A stretch of DNA of 64,000 nucleotides, taken from NCBI GenBank assembly GCA_963739175.1, contig CAVTZH010000005.1, positions 186,001 to 250,000 of the forward strand, given 5' to 3'. The stretch is from VAZQ01 sp963739175. GTDB lineage: Bacteria; Pseudomonadota; Alphaproteobacteria; Rhizobiales; Xanthobacteraceae. Under the pieces are notes generated by a model. That model worked only from the letters and a program-made list of their open reading frames with translations. It made no database searches and was not told the DNA's origin. Within the stretch, counting starts at the first letter, position 1, and every line of letters starts with the position of its first letter. Shown here one piece after another: positions 8,361 to 18,935 of this stretch. A program made the translations under genes and the position numbers.

Positions 8361-8765
8361 TTACTGAGCGGCGTCAGCCATCAATGTGCATTCGATTTCG
8401 ATCGGAGTTTCGGCGCGTGCATCTCGTTCGGTGCGCCGGAGCAGTCGCACTTGCTTGAACCCGGTCTTCTCGCAAGAGATCACGACGTCGTTCGCATCCA
8501 CGTCCTTGCCGAGGCTGCCCCGATAGACGCCCACTGAATTGGTGCGCGCGATCACTGCGTCGCGACCTTTCGCGGCCAACGTCACCTTTGCATCCGGCAC
8601 GGATGCCCCATTGGTGTCCTTGACGAACCCGAAAAAGGTCGGCCCCTGGTACGCGTGGATCGGATCGCCCTCCGCGTCGAAGCCGGACTCCTCAGCCCAT
8701 AGCTCTGCCGAGAACGAGCAGGTGGCAAGTGCCAAGCCGACGGCTTGCCGAATAAAGATATTCAT
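8361..8765 (-). CDS. Secreted protein with carboxypeptidase-regulatory-like domain
   Basis: A signal peptide (about residues 1-24, ending near ELWAEE) is followed by one carboxypeptidase-regulatory-like beta-sandwich: GPTFFGFVKDTNGASVPDAKVTL, then a segment similar to NSVGVYRG. These domains occur on exported proteins with binding roles. The total is 134 residues. It is convergent with coxM and divergent from the NHL-repeat protein; its substrate is unknown. Confidence 0.72.
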   Translation of the reverse strand: MNIFIRQAVGLALATCSFSAELWAEESGFDAEGDPIHAYQGPTFFGFVKDTNGASVPDAKVTLAAKGRDAVIARTNSVGVYRGSLGKDVDANDVVISCEKTGFKQVRLLRRTERDARAETPIEIECTLMADAAQ

Positions 8766-8871
8766 CTGAAACCCGGTCTATGCCGCCCGAAAACATGGCG
8801 TCCCAGGCCACGCTTTCCATACGCGTTGATGGTACCATTTCCTCGAGCTTTTCATACGGAGGAGTGCTGCC

Positions 8872-9961
8872 ATGGCGATGCAGGCTTTCGCGAGACGTTG
8901 GTTTGCCGTCGCGGTTGTCGTGTGGGCGGCCGTCGAAGGCGGCAGGGCGCAGACGCAGGACGTACAGCCGCCGGTCAACAGCGGCGCCAATCCTTATCGT
9001 GTCATCCGCGACTGGGGGCAGCTCACGCTGGAGGGACGGCCGTGGGGCGGCTCCAACGGCGTGGCCATCGACCGTGACGGCAGGTCGGTGTGGGCGACCG
9101 ATCGTTGCTCGCAGGGCATCGCGCCGGGTTGTCTGGGCACCAAGGCAAACCCGGTCCATCTTTTCGACCCCTCAGGGAAGGAAGTCAGGAGCTTTGGCGG
9201 CGGCATGTTCGTGTGGCCGCACGGCATTCATGTCGATCGCGACGGCAACGTGTGGGTCTCCGACGCGCGCGTCGCGACCCCCGCCGAGCTCAAGAAGTTT
9301 CCAGGCGAAGACAACAAGGGAAGCGTCGTCGTCAAGTTCAGTCCGGACGGCAAGGTGCTGATGACGCTGGGCAAGCCGGGCGTGCGGGGAAATCCGCCGG
9401 AGGCGCTGACCGATCCGAACGACGTCGTCACCGACCCCGGCAACGGCGACATCTACGTGGCCGAGAGTCACACCAACGTCGAGGACCCGAATCTGGTCGG
9501 GCGCATCTCGGTATTCGACCGCAACGGCAAGTTCCTGCGCACCATCGGCAAGACCGGAACCGGGCCGGGCGAATTCCGCACGCCGCACATGATCAAGTTC
9601 GATACGCAAGGACGCCTGATCGTCGCCGACCGCCACAACCACCGCATCCAGATCCTGACGAAGGATGGCAAGTATCTCGGCGAGTATCGGGAGTTCGGCC
9701 GCGTGAGCGGGATCGCGATCGACGGCAACGACACGCTTTATGCGGCCGATTCCGAATCGACGCGAAAAGCGCAACCCGGGCTGGCTCAAGGGCATCCGCA
9801 TCGGCAGCCTGAAGGACGGCAAGGTGACGATCTTCGTGCCGCCGCACAAAACCGCTTCGCCCGATGGTGCCATGGGAGAAGGGATCGCGATCGATGCGGC
9901 CGGCAATCTGTTCACCGCCGAAGCTACGGTGCGGGGCGTGACGAAGTACGTGAAGGACTAG
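8872..9961 (+). CDS. Exported NHL-repeat six-bladed beta-propeller protein (frameshifted as sequenced)
   Basis: A signal peptide ends near GGRAQ and is followed by NHL-type blades such as GVAIDRDGRSVWATD, HGIHVDRDGNVWVSD, IKFDTQGRLIVADRHNHRIQ and GIAIDGNDTLYAADSES. The last blade, GIAIDAAGNLFTAEA, lies in the next frame and stops at 9961. The frames join at about 9757-9765; removing one base near 9761 gives SESSEKRNPGW. Similar alphaproteobacterial proteins are called peptidyl-glycine lyase-like, but enzymatic activity is not evident. The ModA-like gene follows 22 bp later and is probably cotranscribed. Confidence 0.8.
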
Positions 9962-9983
9962 AACAAGAGACAGGGAGGAAGCC

Positions 9984-10745
9984 ATGACAATCCGGCCGAC
10001 GTGTCTCGACAGGCTGGCTGCGTTCGCATTGGTGTTGTTCGCCGCGGGGTCGGCGACTGCGGCCGAGATCAAGGTGCTCGCCTACAACGCCGTCAACATT
10101 CCCGCGCGCGAGCTTGCCGCCGCGTTCACCAAGGAGACCGGCCATCAGGTGACGTTCACCTTCGGATCGCCCGGGCCCGTCAACGAGCGGCTGAAGGCCG
10201 GCGAGCAATTCGACCTGGTGATCGCGGCGACCGAAGCGGCCCAAGCGCGCGAAGCGCTGTGGCGTGCGGGCACGCGCCGTCCGCTGGTGCGCGTCGGTAT
10301 CGGATTGGCGGTGCGCGACGGCGTCACGCTTGACCTTTCCAGCGTGGACTCGACGCGCAAGGCGCTGCTCGCCGCGCGTTCGCTGACGCTCAGCAATTCC
10401 CGCACCGGGGGCTTGAGCGGGCCGAATGCGCTCAAGGTGCTCGCCAATCTCGGCATCACCGATCAGGTGAAGGAGCGCCTCAAGCTCACGCCCAACGGCC
10501 AGGACCTGATCGCGAACGGCGAGATCGAGATCGGCCTTTACAACGTCAGCGAGATCCCGCGCGCCAAGGGTGTCGTGCTCGCGGGCGCGGTGCCGGCCGC
10601 GGTGCAAGTCTACATCGTCTACGACGCGGCGGTGCCCGCGACCAACGCCACGCCCGAGCCGGCGCTCGCGCTGGTGCGCTATCTCGGCCGCGACGCGACG
10701 CGCGCGGTGTGGATCAAGGGCGGGCTCGAGCCGGTGGGCGAGTAG
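9984..10745 (+). CDS. ModA-like periplasmic substrate-binding protein
   Basis: The 253-residue protein has a signal peptide ending at ATAAE and a type-2 periplasmic binding fold close to the molybdate-binding protein ModA: AAFTKETGHQVTFTFGSPGPV, then LSNSRTGGLSGPNALKVL and QVYIVYDAA. No permease or ATPase gene is adjacent, so transport of molybdate is unproven; many ModA-like proteins in soil bacteria bind other small anions or organics. RBS GGGAGGAAGCC precedes ATG 9984. Confidence 0.78.
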   Translation: MTIRPTCLDRLAAFALVLFAAGSATAAEIKVLAYNAVNIPARELAAAFTKETGHQVTFTFGSPGPVNERLKAGEQFDLVIAATEAAQAREALWRAGTRRPLVRVGIGLAVRDGVTLDLSSVDSTRKALLAARSLTLSNSRTGGLSGPNALKVLANLGITDQVKERLKLTPNGQDLIANGEIEIGLYNVSEIPRAKGVVLAGAVPAAVQVYIVYDAAVPATNATPEPALALVRYLGRDATRAVWIKGGLEPVGE

Positions 10746-10758
10746 GAGCTCTTTGCGC

Positions 10759-12049
10759 TCACGCCAGGACGTCCTGATGGCGAAGCCGCTCACGCCCGGA
10801 TGAAGGCGTTGCCGTTGCGGCCCTGCCGTCGAGATATGACGCAAGATGTTCGCTCAGCTCGCGCGCGTCGTCGCCGGCGCCATCGATCAGCGTCGACTTC
10901 CGACGTCGCATGAAGTGCAGCCCCATCAGATAGAAGTCCAGGGAGATCGGCGACGCCGCCGTCATGGCGGACCATTCCCTTGCGGTCGAGCACCGGCAGG
11001 TCGAGCCATGAGTAGTCCGGACGGTAGCCGGTGGCCCAGATGATTGTCTTGATCGTCCCGTTGGCGAGGTCGAGGCCGAGCGGCGGCGCCTCCTCGACCT
11101 TCGTGGGCGGCAATCGATGCGGCGGCTCGACCGTGCCATCGACGCCATGCTCGCGCGCCCACGCGTCAATCCAAGTGTCGATGGTTTCCAGGAGCCGGTT
11201 CATCTTGAGATCGGAGAGTGCGCACATGTTGCGCAGCGAGCCCGCGAACTGCGCCTTGCCGTTGGCGATGCCGGCCAGACGGCCGGTGAGTCGTACGCCG
11301 TTGCCGGCCAGGGCATTGAGGTCGAGCGTCGACCGGTCGAGCGTGCCGGCGAGCTGCAGGGAAGGGACCCGCCGCGCCCGCGCGATGTCGTCGATTGCGT
11401 CATAGCGCTCGTCGTGTACACCGGCGGCATCCATCCACCACTGGATATCCTTGCCGCGGTATATGCGCGGCGCGCGGATATGCTCACCGACCGACAGATA
11501 GACCTGGCGGCCCGAGCGCTGGATTTCATTGGCGATCTGGGTGCCGCTCGCGGAGGCGCCCACCACCAGCACGCCGCCGTCCGCAAGCCGAGCGGGATTG
11601 CGGTACTGCTGGGCGGTGAGGCGAGCGATCGACAACGGCACGGCTTCGGCAATTGCGGGGATGTCCGGGATGTTGCACGCGCCCGACGCCAGCACGACGG
11701 CCCGGCATTGCCAGTCGCCGCAGTCCGTCTGTACCCGATAGCCGGTGTCGTTGCTGCGGACGGACGTCACCCGCGTGTTGGTTTCGACCGGGGCCGAAAT
11801 CGCCTTGGCGTAGTCGTCGATGAATCGGATGACCTCCGGCACGGTCCGGTAACCGTCCGGGTCGTCGCCGCCGTAGCCGAAGCCGGGCAGGCGGCTTTGC
11901 CAGTTCGGGGTGAGCAGGCGGAGCGAATCCCAGCGCTCGGTCCGCCATGTGTTCGCGACCTCGCCGCGCTCCAGGACCACATGGTCGATGGAACGCTCGG
12001 CGAGGCAGCGGCTCATGGCGAGACCGGCATGGCCGGCCCCGATCACCAC
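10759..12049 (-). CDS. Flavin-containing monooxygenase-like NAD(P)H-dependent oxidoreductase (frameshifted as sequenced)
   Basis: The N-terminus has the FAD Rossmann motif GAGHAGLAMSRCL, followed by RTERWDSLRLLTPNWQSRLP. A second dinucleotide motif, VVGASASGTQIANEI, and the FMO-type IIWATGYRPDYSW follow. Near 10934 the frame breaks: removing one T from the CTT on the coding strand gives DLPGLYLMGL and joins to HFMRRRKSTLIDGAGDDARE, ending at 10759. The only in-frame starts are GTG codons at 12049 and 12046, 57 bp after the OsmC stop, so the two genes are probably one operon. The substrate is unknown. Confidence 0.8.
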
Positions 12050-12106
12050 TGTGGTCGCGGTACGAATGGCAGTCGATCCCTGCTGGATTTGAACGCCTGG
12101 CGGCGC

Positions 12107-12673
12107 TCAAATCACCTCGACGATGACATTGGTCGGATTGGTGACGATGTCATACACCGCCGAGCGCTTCTGCGATTGCGCCACCAGCGCTTCGATGTCC
12201 TCGCGCTTCGCATCGGCGTCGATCTTGTAACGGATCTTGATGTCGCCGAAGCCGTTGCGCACATCGCTGTCGATGCCGAGGATGCCTTGCAGGTCCATGT
12301 TGCCTTCGATGGTGGCGGTGACCTTGCGAAGCTGAATGTTGCGATGCTGTGCGATCGCCGCGACGCCGGCGGTCAGGCAGCTCGCCAGGCCCACCAGGAC
12401 ATACTCGACCGGGGTGGCGCCTTTGTCCTCGGAGGCAAACACCTCCGGATGGTCGGCATCGAACTTGAATGTTCGCTTGCGATGCTGTTCCTCGCCCAGT
12501 CCGAAAAATCCCTCAACGGTGGAATGGCTGTGGGTTCCGTTTTTCCACTCGCAGGCGGCGCGCCACTTGAATTGCGCGGCTGCGGGCGTGGCGGTGAGCG
12601 CCTCGCGGGCGCCGATCAAATGCTCGACGTTGACGCCGTTGTTGACGGTCTGAGCTGCGGTGGCCGTTGCCAT
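12107..12673 (-). CDS. OsmC-family protein
   Basis: The 188-residue protein shows the OsmC core with VEYVLVGLASCLTAGVAAIA, the helix carrying the reactive Cys, and a C-terminal beta-alpha-beta segment ending TNPTNVIVEVI. OsmC proteins reduce organic hydroperoxides, but this YhfA-like branch often lacks a proven activity. Start ATG 12673 follows AAGAGGAG at ideal distance; the frame is open upstream but without an RBS. It precedes the FMO-like gene. Confidence 0.85.
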   Translation of the reverse strand: MATATAAQTVNNGVNVEHLIGAREALTATPAAAQFKWRAACEWKNGTHSHSTVEGFFGLGEEQHRKRTFKFDADHPEVFASEDKGATPVEYVLVGLASCLTAGVAAIAQHRNIQLRKVTATIEGNMDLQGILGIDSDVRNGFGDIKIRYKIDADAKREDIEALVAQSQKRSAVYDIVTNPTNVIVEVI

Positions 12674-12875
12674 AGGATACTCCTCTTGGAATAGGGGTGA
12701 CGCGCTTGGTCGCGCGAGCGGGCGTTTTGGTTCAACGAAGCAACAGAAATTCCTCACGGAGGGGAGAACGCGCAAGTCAGCCAGAAGTACCGGCCTATGC
12801 GCAAGCGTGGCCATCATATCGACACGCTTCGGGGCCGTCCCATTTTTGGCACAAGGCGGGGCCGCTGCCGCCACA

Positions 12876-13313
12876 TTAGTTCAGAACATGGGCAGGAGCT
12901 TGCGGCGCCATGGCCCTTCGCAGCACTTCGAAGATCACGGCGGTCGACCAGCCAAACAGCAGCACGCCGTTCATCGCGGTCATCGGTCCCAGCAGCTGCC
13001 AATCCTTGACCGGGATGATGTCGCCGTAGCCGAGCGTCGTGTAGTTCACGAACGCAAAATACACGACGCTGTTGCCGGGCGGCACAGCCCCGGCGATCAA
13101 GTAGGCCATCGACCAGACGACGACCTCGAATGTGTGGGCGGCCATCAAGACCGAGACCGTTGCAATCATGACGCCGATCAGGAGCAGCGATCGGTTCGTG
13201 GTGCTTATCGCGCTGGCCTTCTGCGCCACACGTACGACCGCGGCCATCATCAGTGCGTGGATCGTGATGTTGCAAACGCTGATGGCGGCGCCTAGGACAA
13301 ATTGACGTAGCAT
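12876..13313 (-). CDS. Small two-helix potassium-channel-like membrane protein
   Basis: The 145-residue protein has hydrophobic helices at its N-terminus, in the middle, and after a re-entrant pore segment. The selectivity filter TTLGYGD lies in YFAFVNYTTLGYGDIIP, the signature of the Ion_trans_2 pore of K+ channels. No cytosolic TrkA-N gating domain is attached. GGGAGGAGG precedes ATG 13313. It is divergent from the Ca2+/H+ exchanger across about 100 bp, suggesting joint ion-homeostasis control. Confidence 0.85.
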   Translation of the reverse strand: MLRQFVLGAAISVCNITIHALMMAAVVRVAQKASAISTTNRSLLLIGVMIATVSVLMAAHTFEVVVWSMAYLIAGAVPPGNSVVYFAFVNYTTLGYGDIIPVKDWQLLGPMTAMNGVLLFGWSTAVIFEVLRRAMAPQAPAHVLN

Positions 13314-13412
13314 GTTAACCTCCTCCCAACGCGTTATGAGCGACAGTCCGTCCTCGTATGGCCGGCTAGGTGTTTGACGGGTGGCATAGCAACTACAACC
13401 GGTGTCGTTGCC

Positions 13413-14507
13413 ATGAAGCCGTTGTTCGAAGAAATTCGACACCAGCCGTTGCTCTGGCTTCTCGCGCTCGTGCCTGTGTTGTTCGCTGTACGCCTGTTCA
13501 AGCCCGAAGCGCACACCTTACTCTTTGTCCTGTCGATACTCGCGATTGTGCCGCTCGCGGCGCTGCTCAGCCGCGCCACGGAATCAGTGGCGGCCAAGAC
13601 CGGCGATACCATCGGTGGCCTGCTGAATGCCACGCTGGGAAACCTCACCGAATTGCTCATCGCGTTGGCTGCGCTACGCGCCGGACAATACGTCCTTGTC
13701 AAAGCGTCGATCGCTGGGGCAATCGTTGCCAACGCGTTATTCATGTTGGGCGCGTCGCTCCTCGTCGGAGGGCTCAAGCATCGCGTGCAGACATACAATC
13801 AGAACACCACTCGATTACAAGCGATCCTTCTTTTCCTGGCGACGATTGCATTGTTGATTCCATCGGTGCTTTCCGAATCGGATTCGGCGCGACCGACAGC
13901 GGAGTTCGTGCAGCTGTTGAGCCTCTGCTTGTCGGTCGTGCTGGTGGCAACCTATGGGCTCGGTTTGATCTTCTCGCTGAAGACGCACCGGGAATTCTTT
14001 GGGAGCGCGGAGCACGCCGAGCACGGTGAAGCGATATGGCCGATGAACCTGGCTTTGGCCACATTGGCCGGCGTCACGGTCCTGGTGGCTCTGGTGAGCG
14101 ACCTGTTTGTCGAGTCGCTCCAGCAGGCTGCGGTCGCGTTTGGAATGACTCCCGCCTTTGTCGGCTTTGTCATCGTGGCGCTGGTCGGCGGGGCCGCCGA
14201 GCTGGTTTCCGCGCTGTCGGCAGCCCGCAAAGACCGGTTGGATCTCAGCGTGGGCATAGCGCTCGGAAGCGCGACGCAAATCGCACTGTTCGTGGCGCCA
14301 GTGCTCGTGTTTCTCAGCTACTGGCTCGGGCCGGAGCCGATGAATTTGCAATTCTGGCCGGGCGCGGTGGCGATGATGTTGGTCGCTGCCGTCACCGCCT
14401 ACCTGGTGACGAATGGAGGCCGTTCAGCCTGGTTCATCGGCGCGCTGCTGCTGATCGTATATCTGATTTTTGCGATCACGCTCTACCTGTTGCCGCCCGC
14501 GATCTGA
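13413..14507 (+). CDS. chaA: Calcium/proton exchanger (CAX/ChaA family)
   Basis: The protein has about 11 transmembrane helices and the two repeated alpha motifs of cation/Ca2+ exchangers: GGLLNATLGNLTELLIAL in the first half and GGAAELVSALSAARKDRLD with GSATQIALFVAP in the second. The paired acidic residues in these repeats bind the ion. It exports Ca2+ (and possibly Na+/K+) in exchange for H+. ATG 13413 (MKPLFEEIRHQ) fits the family; a TTG at 13374 in frame is less likely. A linker rich in His/Glu (EHAEHGEA) separates the halves. Confidence 0.88.
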   Translation: MKPLFEEIRHQPLLWLLALVPVLFAVRLFKPEAHTLLFVLSILAIVPLAALLSRATESVAAKTGDTIGGLLNATLGNLTELLIALAALRAGQYVLVKASIAGAIVANALFMLGASLLVGGLKHRVQTYNQNTTRLQAILLFLATIALLIPSVLSESDSARPTAEFVQLLSLCLSVVLVATYGLGLIFSLKTHREFFGSAEHAEHGEAIWPMNLALATLAGVTVLVALVSDLFVESLQQAAVAFGMTPAFVGFVIVALVGGAAELVSALSAARKDRLDLSVGIALGSATQIALFVAPVLVFLSYWLGPEPMNLQFWPGAVAMMLVAAVTAYLVTNGGRSAWFIGALLLIVYLIFAITLYLLPPAI

Positions 14508-14537
14508 TTTGCGGATCAAGCGTCCGTCGCCAGCGGC

Positions 14538-14798
14538 TTAGTGTGCCGCAAACCTGTGCACCGTCCGAAGGCGTCGCGCCTGGGCGGTTCGCGTCCGCTT
14601 GCAGTTGTCGTTATACCAGGCGACCAGCCGGCGCTTGAGCTGCTTCTGATCGCTGGTCAGCTGAACGCCGGCATACTGTCGCGCAAGATCCTCCAGGCGC
14701 CGGCAGTTGCTCTCGTTGCTTAACGCAGCCGTCCCGCTCATTGCGATCAGCAAGCTTGCGGCAATGACGACAACAGCAGGACGCTTGGCGACATGCAT
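14538..14798 (-). CDS. Small secreted basic protein
   Basis: The 86-residue protein has a signal peptide ending around AALSNES and a mature part of about 55 residues with two Cys and many Arg/Lys. ATG 14798 follows GGAGGTGGCGCAA and is preferred to the ATG six codons earlier. I do not recognise the family. Confidence 0.55.
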   Translation of the reverse strand: MHVAKRPAVVVIAASLLIAMSGTAALSNESNCRRLEDLARQYAGVQLTSDQKQLKRRLVAWYNDNCKRTRTAQARRLRTVHRFAAH

Positions 14799-14971
14799 TT
14801 GCGCCACCTCCATCAAAGTTCGACTCCGCGATTCAGGGTAACGGCGAGCTAATGTGCTTGGCGTTGCGCACGCAACGACATTCGATGAGTTATCCAGCGT
14901 GCGCCGATGAATTCCGGAAGGTGTGACGGCCTTGCATCAAATTTGCCGTCGGCGCGGTGTGGATCGGGCGA

Positions 14972-16087
14972 TCACACGGGTTCGGGCACACGCGAAGTGG
15001 CCGCCGTCTCGGCGATCAACGTGCGCAGCGCCGCAATGATCTCGCCGACGGCGGCGTCGCAGGCCGGGCTGATCGTCGCCATGCTGGCGAAGCCGTGCAG
15101 CAATCCATCGAAGCGCTTCAGCACGACCGGCACGCCCGCCTGCCGCAACGCATCGGCATAGGCTTCGCCTTCGTCGCGCAGCGGATCGAAGCCGGCGGTG
15201 ACGATGAGCGCCGGCGCCAGGCCGGAGAAATTCGTCGCGCAGAGCGGATTCTGCGCGGGGTCGGGCTGCGCCACCGCCGAGCCGGTGTATTGCTGGTGAT
15301 ACCAGTCGATGTCGGCCCGCCGGAGGAAAAAGCCGTCTGCCAAGAGCTCCAGCGATTCCCAAGTACGCGTCCGGTCGGTGGGCGGATAGAGCAGGATTTG
15401 GGCACAAGGCGCGGGCCCGCCATCGGCGGCCGCCTGCTGACAGATCACCGCCGCGAGGTTGCCGCCGGCGCTGTCACCGCCGACCGCGACCTTGTCGGGC
15501 AGCGCGCCGAGCACCGGCGCGTTGGTAAGCGCCCAGCGGAAGGCTGCGACCGCATCTTCCACCGCCGCCGGGAACGGATCCTCGGGGGCGAGGCGGTAGT
15601 CGACCGACAGGACATGCAGGTCGGCGTCGCGGCAGATGCGCCGGCACAGGGTGTCATGGGTGTCGATGTCGCCGGCGACGAAGCCGCCGCCATGGAAGTA
15701 GACGAGCAGGGGCCGCGGCTTCCCGGCAGCCGGTGCGTAGTGGCGCACGCCGATCATGCCTCCGCTGCCCTCGATCGCGAGGTCGGTGACCGCACCGACC
15801 GCGATCGGGCTGCCGGCGATCCCCAGCGCTTCCCGGCGCAACGCCGCTCTCGCTTCGATGGCAACCCGCTCGTCGGGCAGCGCCGGCCGCAAGGCGGCGT
15901 GCAGGGCAAGCATCAACTGCATCTGCGGATGCAGCGTCGCCCCCTGGATCGTCACCGGCGCGCGGCCTGACAGGCGCACCTGCACGGCGGCCGGCAACCC
16001 AAACATCATCCGCGCCGCGCGGAATTCGAAGCGCTGGCGCAAGGTCGGGCGGATCGCCGGGTGAGGGGATCGGCGCATTGCTGGCAT
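14972..16087 (-). CDS. Alpha/beta hydrolase of the hormone-sensitive-lipase esterase family
   Basis: The 371-residue protein has the oxyanion motif HGGG at residues 132-135, the nucleophile motif GDSAGG with Ser206, and the acid and His in GFDPLRDEGEAYADAL and LHGFASM. DYRLAPEDPFPAA is also typical of bacterial HSL (family IV) esterases. An N-terminal cap extension of about 100 residues precedes the core. It stands alone, flanked by about 170-bp gaps; substrate unknown, probably short-chain esters. Confidence 0.88.
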   Translation of the reverse strand: MPAMRRSPHPAIRPTLRQRFEFRAARMMFGLPAAVQVRLSGRAPVTIQGATLHPQMQLMLALHAALRPALPDERVAIEARAALRREALGIAGSPIAVGAVTDLAIEGSGGMIGVRHYAPAAGKPRPLLVYFHGGGFVAGDIDTHDTLCRRICRDADLHVLSVDYRLAPEDPFPAAVEDAVAAFRWALTNAPVLGALPDKVAVGGDSAGGNLAAVICQQAAADGGPAPCAQILLYPPTDRTRTWESLELLADGFFLRRADIDWYHQQYTGSAVAQPDPAQNPLCATNFSGLAPALIVTAGFDPLRDEGEAYADALRQAGVPVVLKRFDGLLHGFASMATISPACDAAVGEIIAALRTLIAETAATSRVPEPV

Positions 16088-16278
16088 GCCGCCTTATGAC
16101 TGTTTCGGCGTTGTATTACCCTGCATATTGCGAGGAAATTTGGACGCCCACAGCTAAGCTTACGAACGGATTTGCCGACACGACGTTAACTATCCGGCGA
16201 ACGGCGGATTAAGCCAAGCTCAAGCACCTCAGGTTTGCGCCGCTTTGCGGTGGCCCGCCGGTTCCGGACACGATACAC

Positions 16279-17213
<935 letters not shown>

Positions 17214-17217
<4 letters not shown>

Positions 17218-18422
17218 GAGCGCCGATGGCCGAGGGCCGACTGGCAGAGAACATCGTCTACTTCGCGCGTGCGTTGCGCGCGGCCGGGATTCCGGTCGGG
17301 CCCGGCGCGGTGCTCGATGCACTCGACGCATTGCGTGTTGCCGGTGTCGGCGCCCGCGCGGATTTCTACTGGACGCTGCATGCGGTGTTCGTGAAGCGCC
17401 ACGAGCACACGCAACTGTTCGACCAGGCCTTCGGCATCTTCTTCCGCCGCCGCGACTATCTCGACAAGCTGATGGCCTCGCTGGTGGCGCAGGCGCCGCC
17501 GCGCGAGGAAGAGGCGCCGCGCCCCGGCGCGCAGCGCATCGAGGACGCGCTGTTCTCCGGGCTGCGCGAGCTCGAACGCGAGGCGCGTGAGATCGAGATC
17601 GACGCGCGGCTCACGGTGTCCGACCGCGAACTCCTGCAGAAGAAGGATTTCGCGCAGATGTCGGCCGCGGAGATCGCCGCCGCCAAGGCCGCGATCAAGC
17701 GGCTGGTGCTGTCGCTCGACCAGATCAAGACCCGCAGGCTCGCGCCGCACCCGCGCGGCCATATCATCGACATGCGCCGCACCTTGCGCGCGAGCCTCAA
17801 GGCCGGCGGCGCGCTGATCGATCTCAAATTCCTCGGGCCGAAGACGCGCCAGCCGCCGATTGTTGCATTGCTGGATATCTCCGGCTCGATGAGCCAGTAC
17901 ACGCGGCTGTTCCTGCATTTCCTGCATGCCGTGACGGATGCGCGCAAGCGCGTGCACACCTTCCTGTTCGGAACGCGGCTGACCAATGTCACCCGCGCGC
18001 TCAAGCAGAAGGACCCCGACGAGGCGCTCGCCAATGTGACCGCCAGCGTCGACGACTGGTCGGGCGGCACGCGCATCGCGACGTCGCTGCACATGTTCAA
18101 CAAGCTCTGGGCGCGCCGCGTGCTCACGCAAGGCGCGATCGTGCTGCTGATCACCGACGGGCTCGAGCGCGACGGCGGCGAGGAACTCGCATTCGAGATC
18201 GACCGGCTGCATCGCTCCTGCCGGCGGCTGATCTGGCTCAACCCGCTCTTGCGGTTCTCGGGGTTCGAGGCCAAGGCGCGCGGCATCAGATCGATGCTGC
18301 CGCATGTTGACGAACTGCGTCCGATTCACAATCTGGAGGCCATGGGAGATCTGGTCCGCGCGCTGTCATCGCATGGCGGACGGGCCGGGAATCCGAAGGA
18401 ATGGCTCGACAGAGCTGCATAA
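17214..18422 (+). CDS. coxE: VWA domain-containing protein (CoxE family)
   Basis: The 402-residue protein carries a C-terminal von Willebrand A domain with the MIDAS motif DISGSMSQ (Asp221, Ser223, Ser225) and a downstream metal-binding Asp in LITDGLERD. The N-terminal half is helical and Arg-rich. It works with the MoxR ATPase encoded directly upstream (4-nt overlap) in inserting or activating the Mo-Cu centre of CO dehydrogenase-type enzymes. GTG 17214 is the overlapping start; ATG 17226 is an alternative. Confidence 0.88.
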
Positions 18423-18441
18423 ACTGAGAAGGGAGCAGGCT

Positions 18442-18771
18442 ATGGCAACCCTCGCAACCGACGACGATATCCTCAAAGCCGCCGAGGACTGGCGCAAGGC
18501 AGGGAAGGGCGTGGCGCTCGCCACGGTCGTGGAGACCTGGGGCTCGGCGCCGCGGCCGGTCGGCTCGAACCTGGTGATCGACGATGAGGGCAATTTCCTC
18601 GGGTCGGTCTCCGGCGGCTGCGTCGAGGGCGCGGTGGTGACCGAAGCGCTCGACGTGATCGAGAGCGGCAAGCCCAAGACGCTCGAATTCGGCGTCGCCG
18701 ACGAGACCGCCTGGAAGGTCGGGCTCTCCTGCGGCGGCACCATCCGCGTCTACGTCGAGAAGGTGGAGTAG
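18442..18771 (+). CDS. XdhC/CoxI N-terminal-domain protein
   Basis: The 109-residue protein is only the N-terminal XdhC_CoxI domain: GVALATVVETWGSAPRPVGS, then GSVSGGCVEGAVV and LSCGGTIRVYVE with the conserved Cys residues. XdhC binds Mo cofactor and delivers it to the target hydroxylase. In many bacteria this domain and a Rossmann domain form one protein; here the Rossmann half is a separate gene at 19402. GGGAGCAGGCT precedes the start, 19 bp after coxE. Confidence 0.88.
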   Translation: MATLATDDDILKAAEDWRKAGKGVALATVVETWGSAPRPVGSNLVIDDEGNFLGSVSGGCVEGAVVTEALDVIESGKPKTLEFGVADETAWKVGLSCGGTIRVYVEKVE

Positions 18772-18842
18772 GACGGAGAAGGTGGACTAGGGCATGACGG
18801 TGCAGCAAACTCAATCTATGGCGGTGCCACGCACTCGGTGCA

Positions 18843-18927
18843 CCTCCCCCCTTAGCCCGTCGAAGACGGGCGTGGACGCCCTTATGCTGGGGGAGGTCGG
18901 CCGGCGAAGTCGGCCGGGAGGGGGGTA
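18843..18927. repeat. Multi-hairpin GC-rich intergenic repeat
   Basis: CCTCCCCC at 18843-18850 pairs with GGGGGAGG at 18889-18896 around an inner hairpin GCCCGTC-GAA-GACGGGC (18855-18871). A GGCCGG-type tandem repeat follows to about 18925. Such G/C-run palindromes are scattered repeats in alphaproteobacteria; another lies at 19311-19333 on the other side of the DUF559 gene. Confidence 0.55.
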
Positions 18928-18935
18928 ACTTCGCC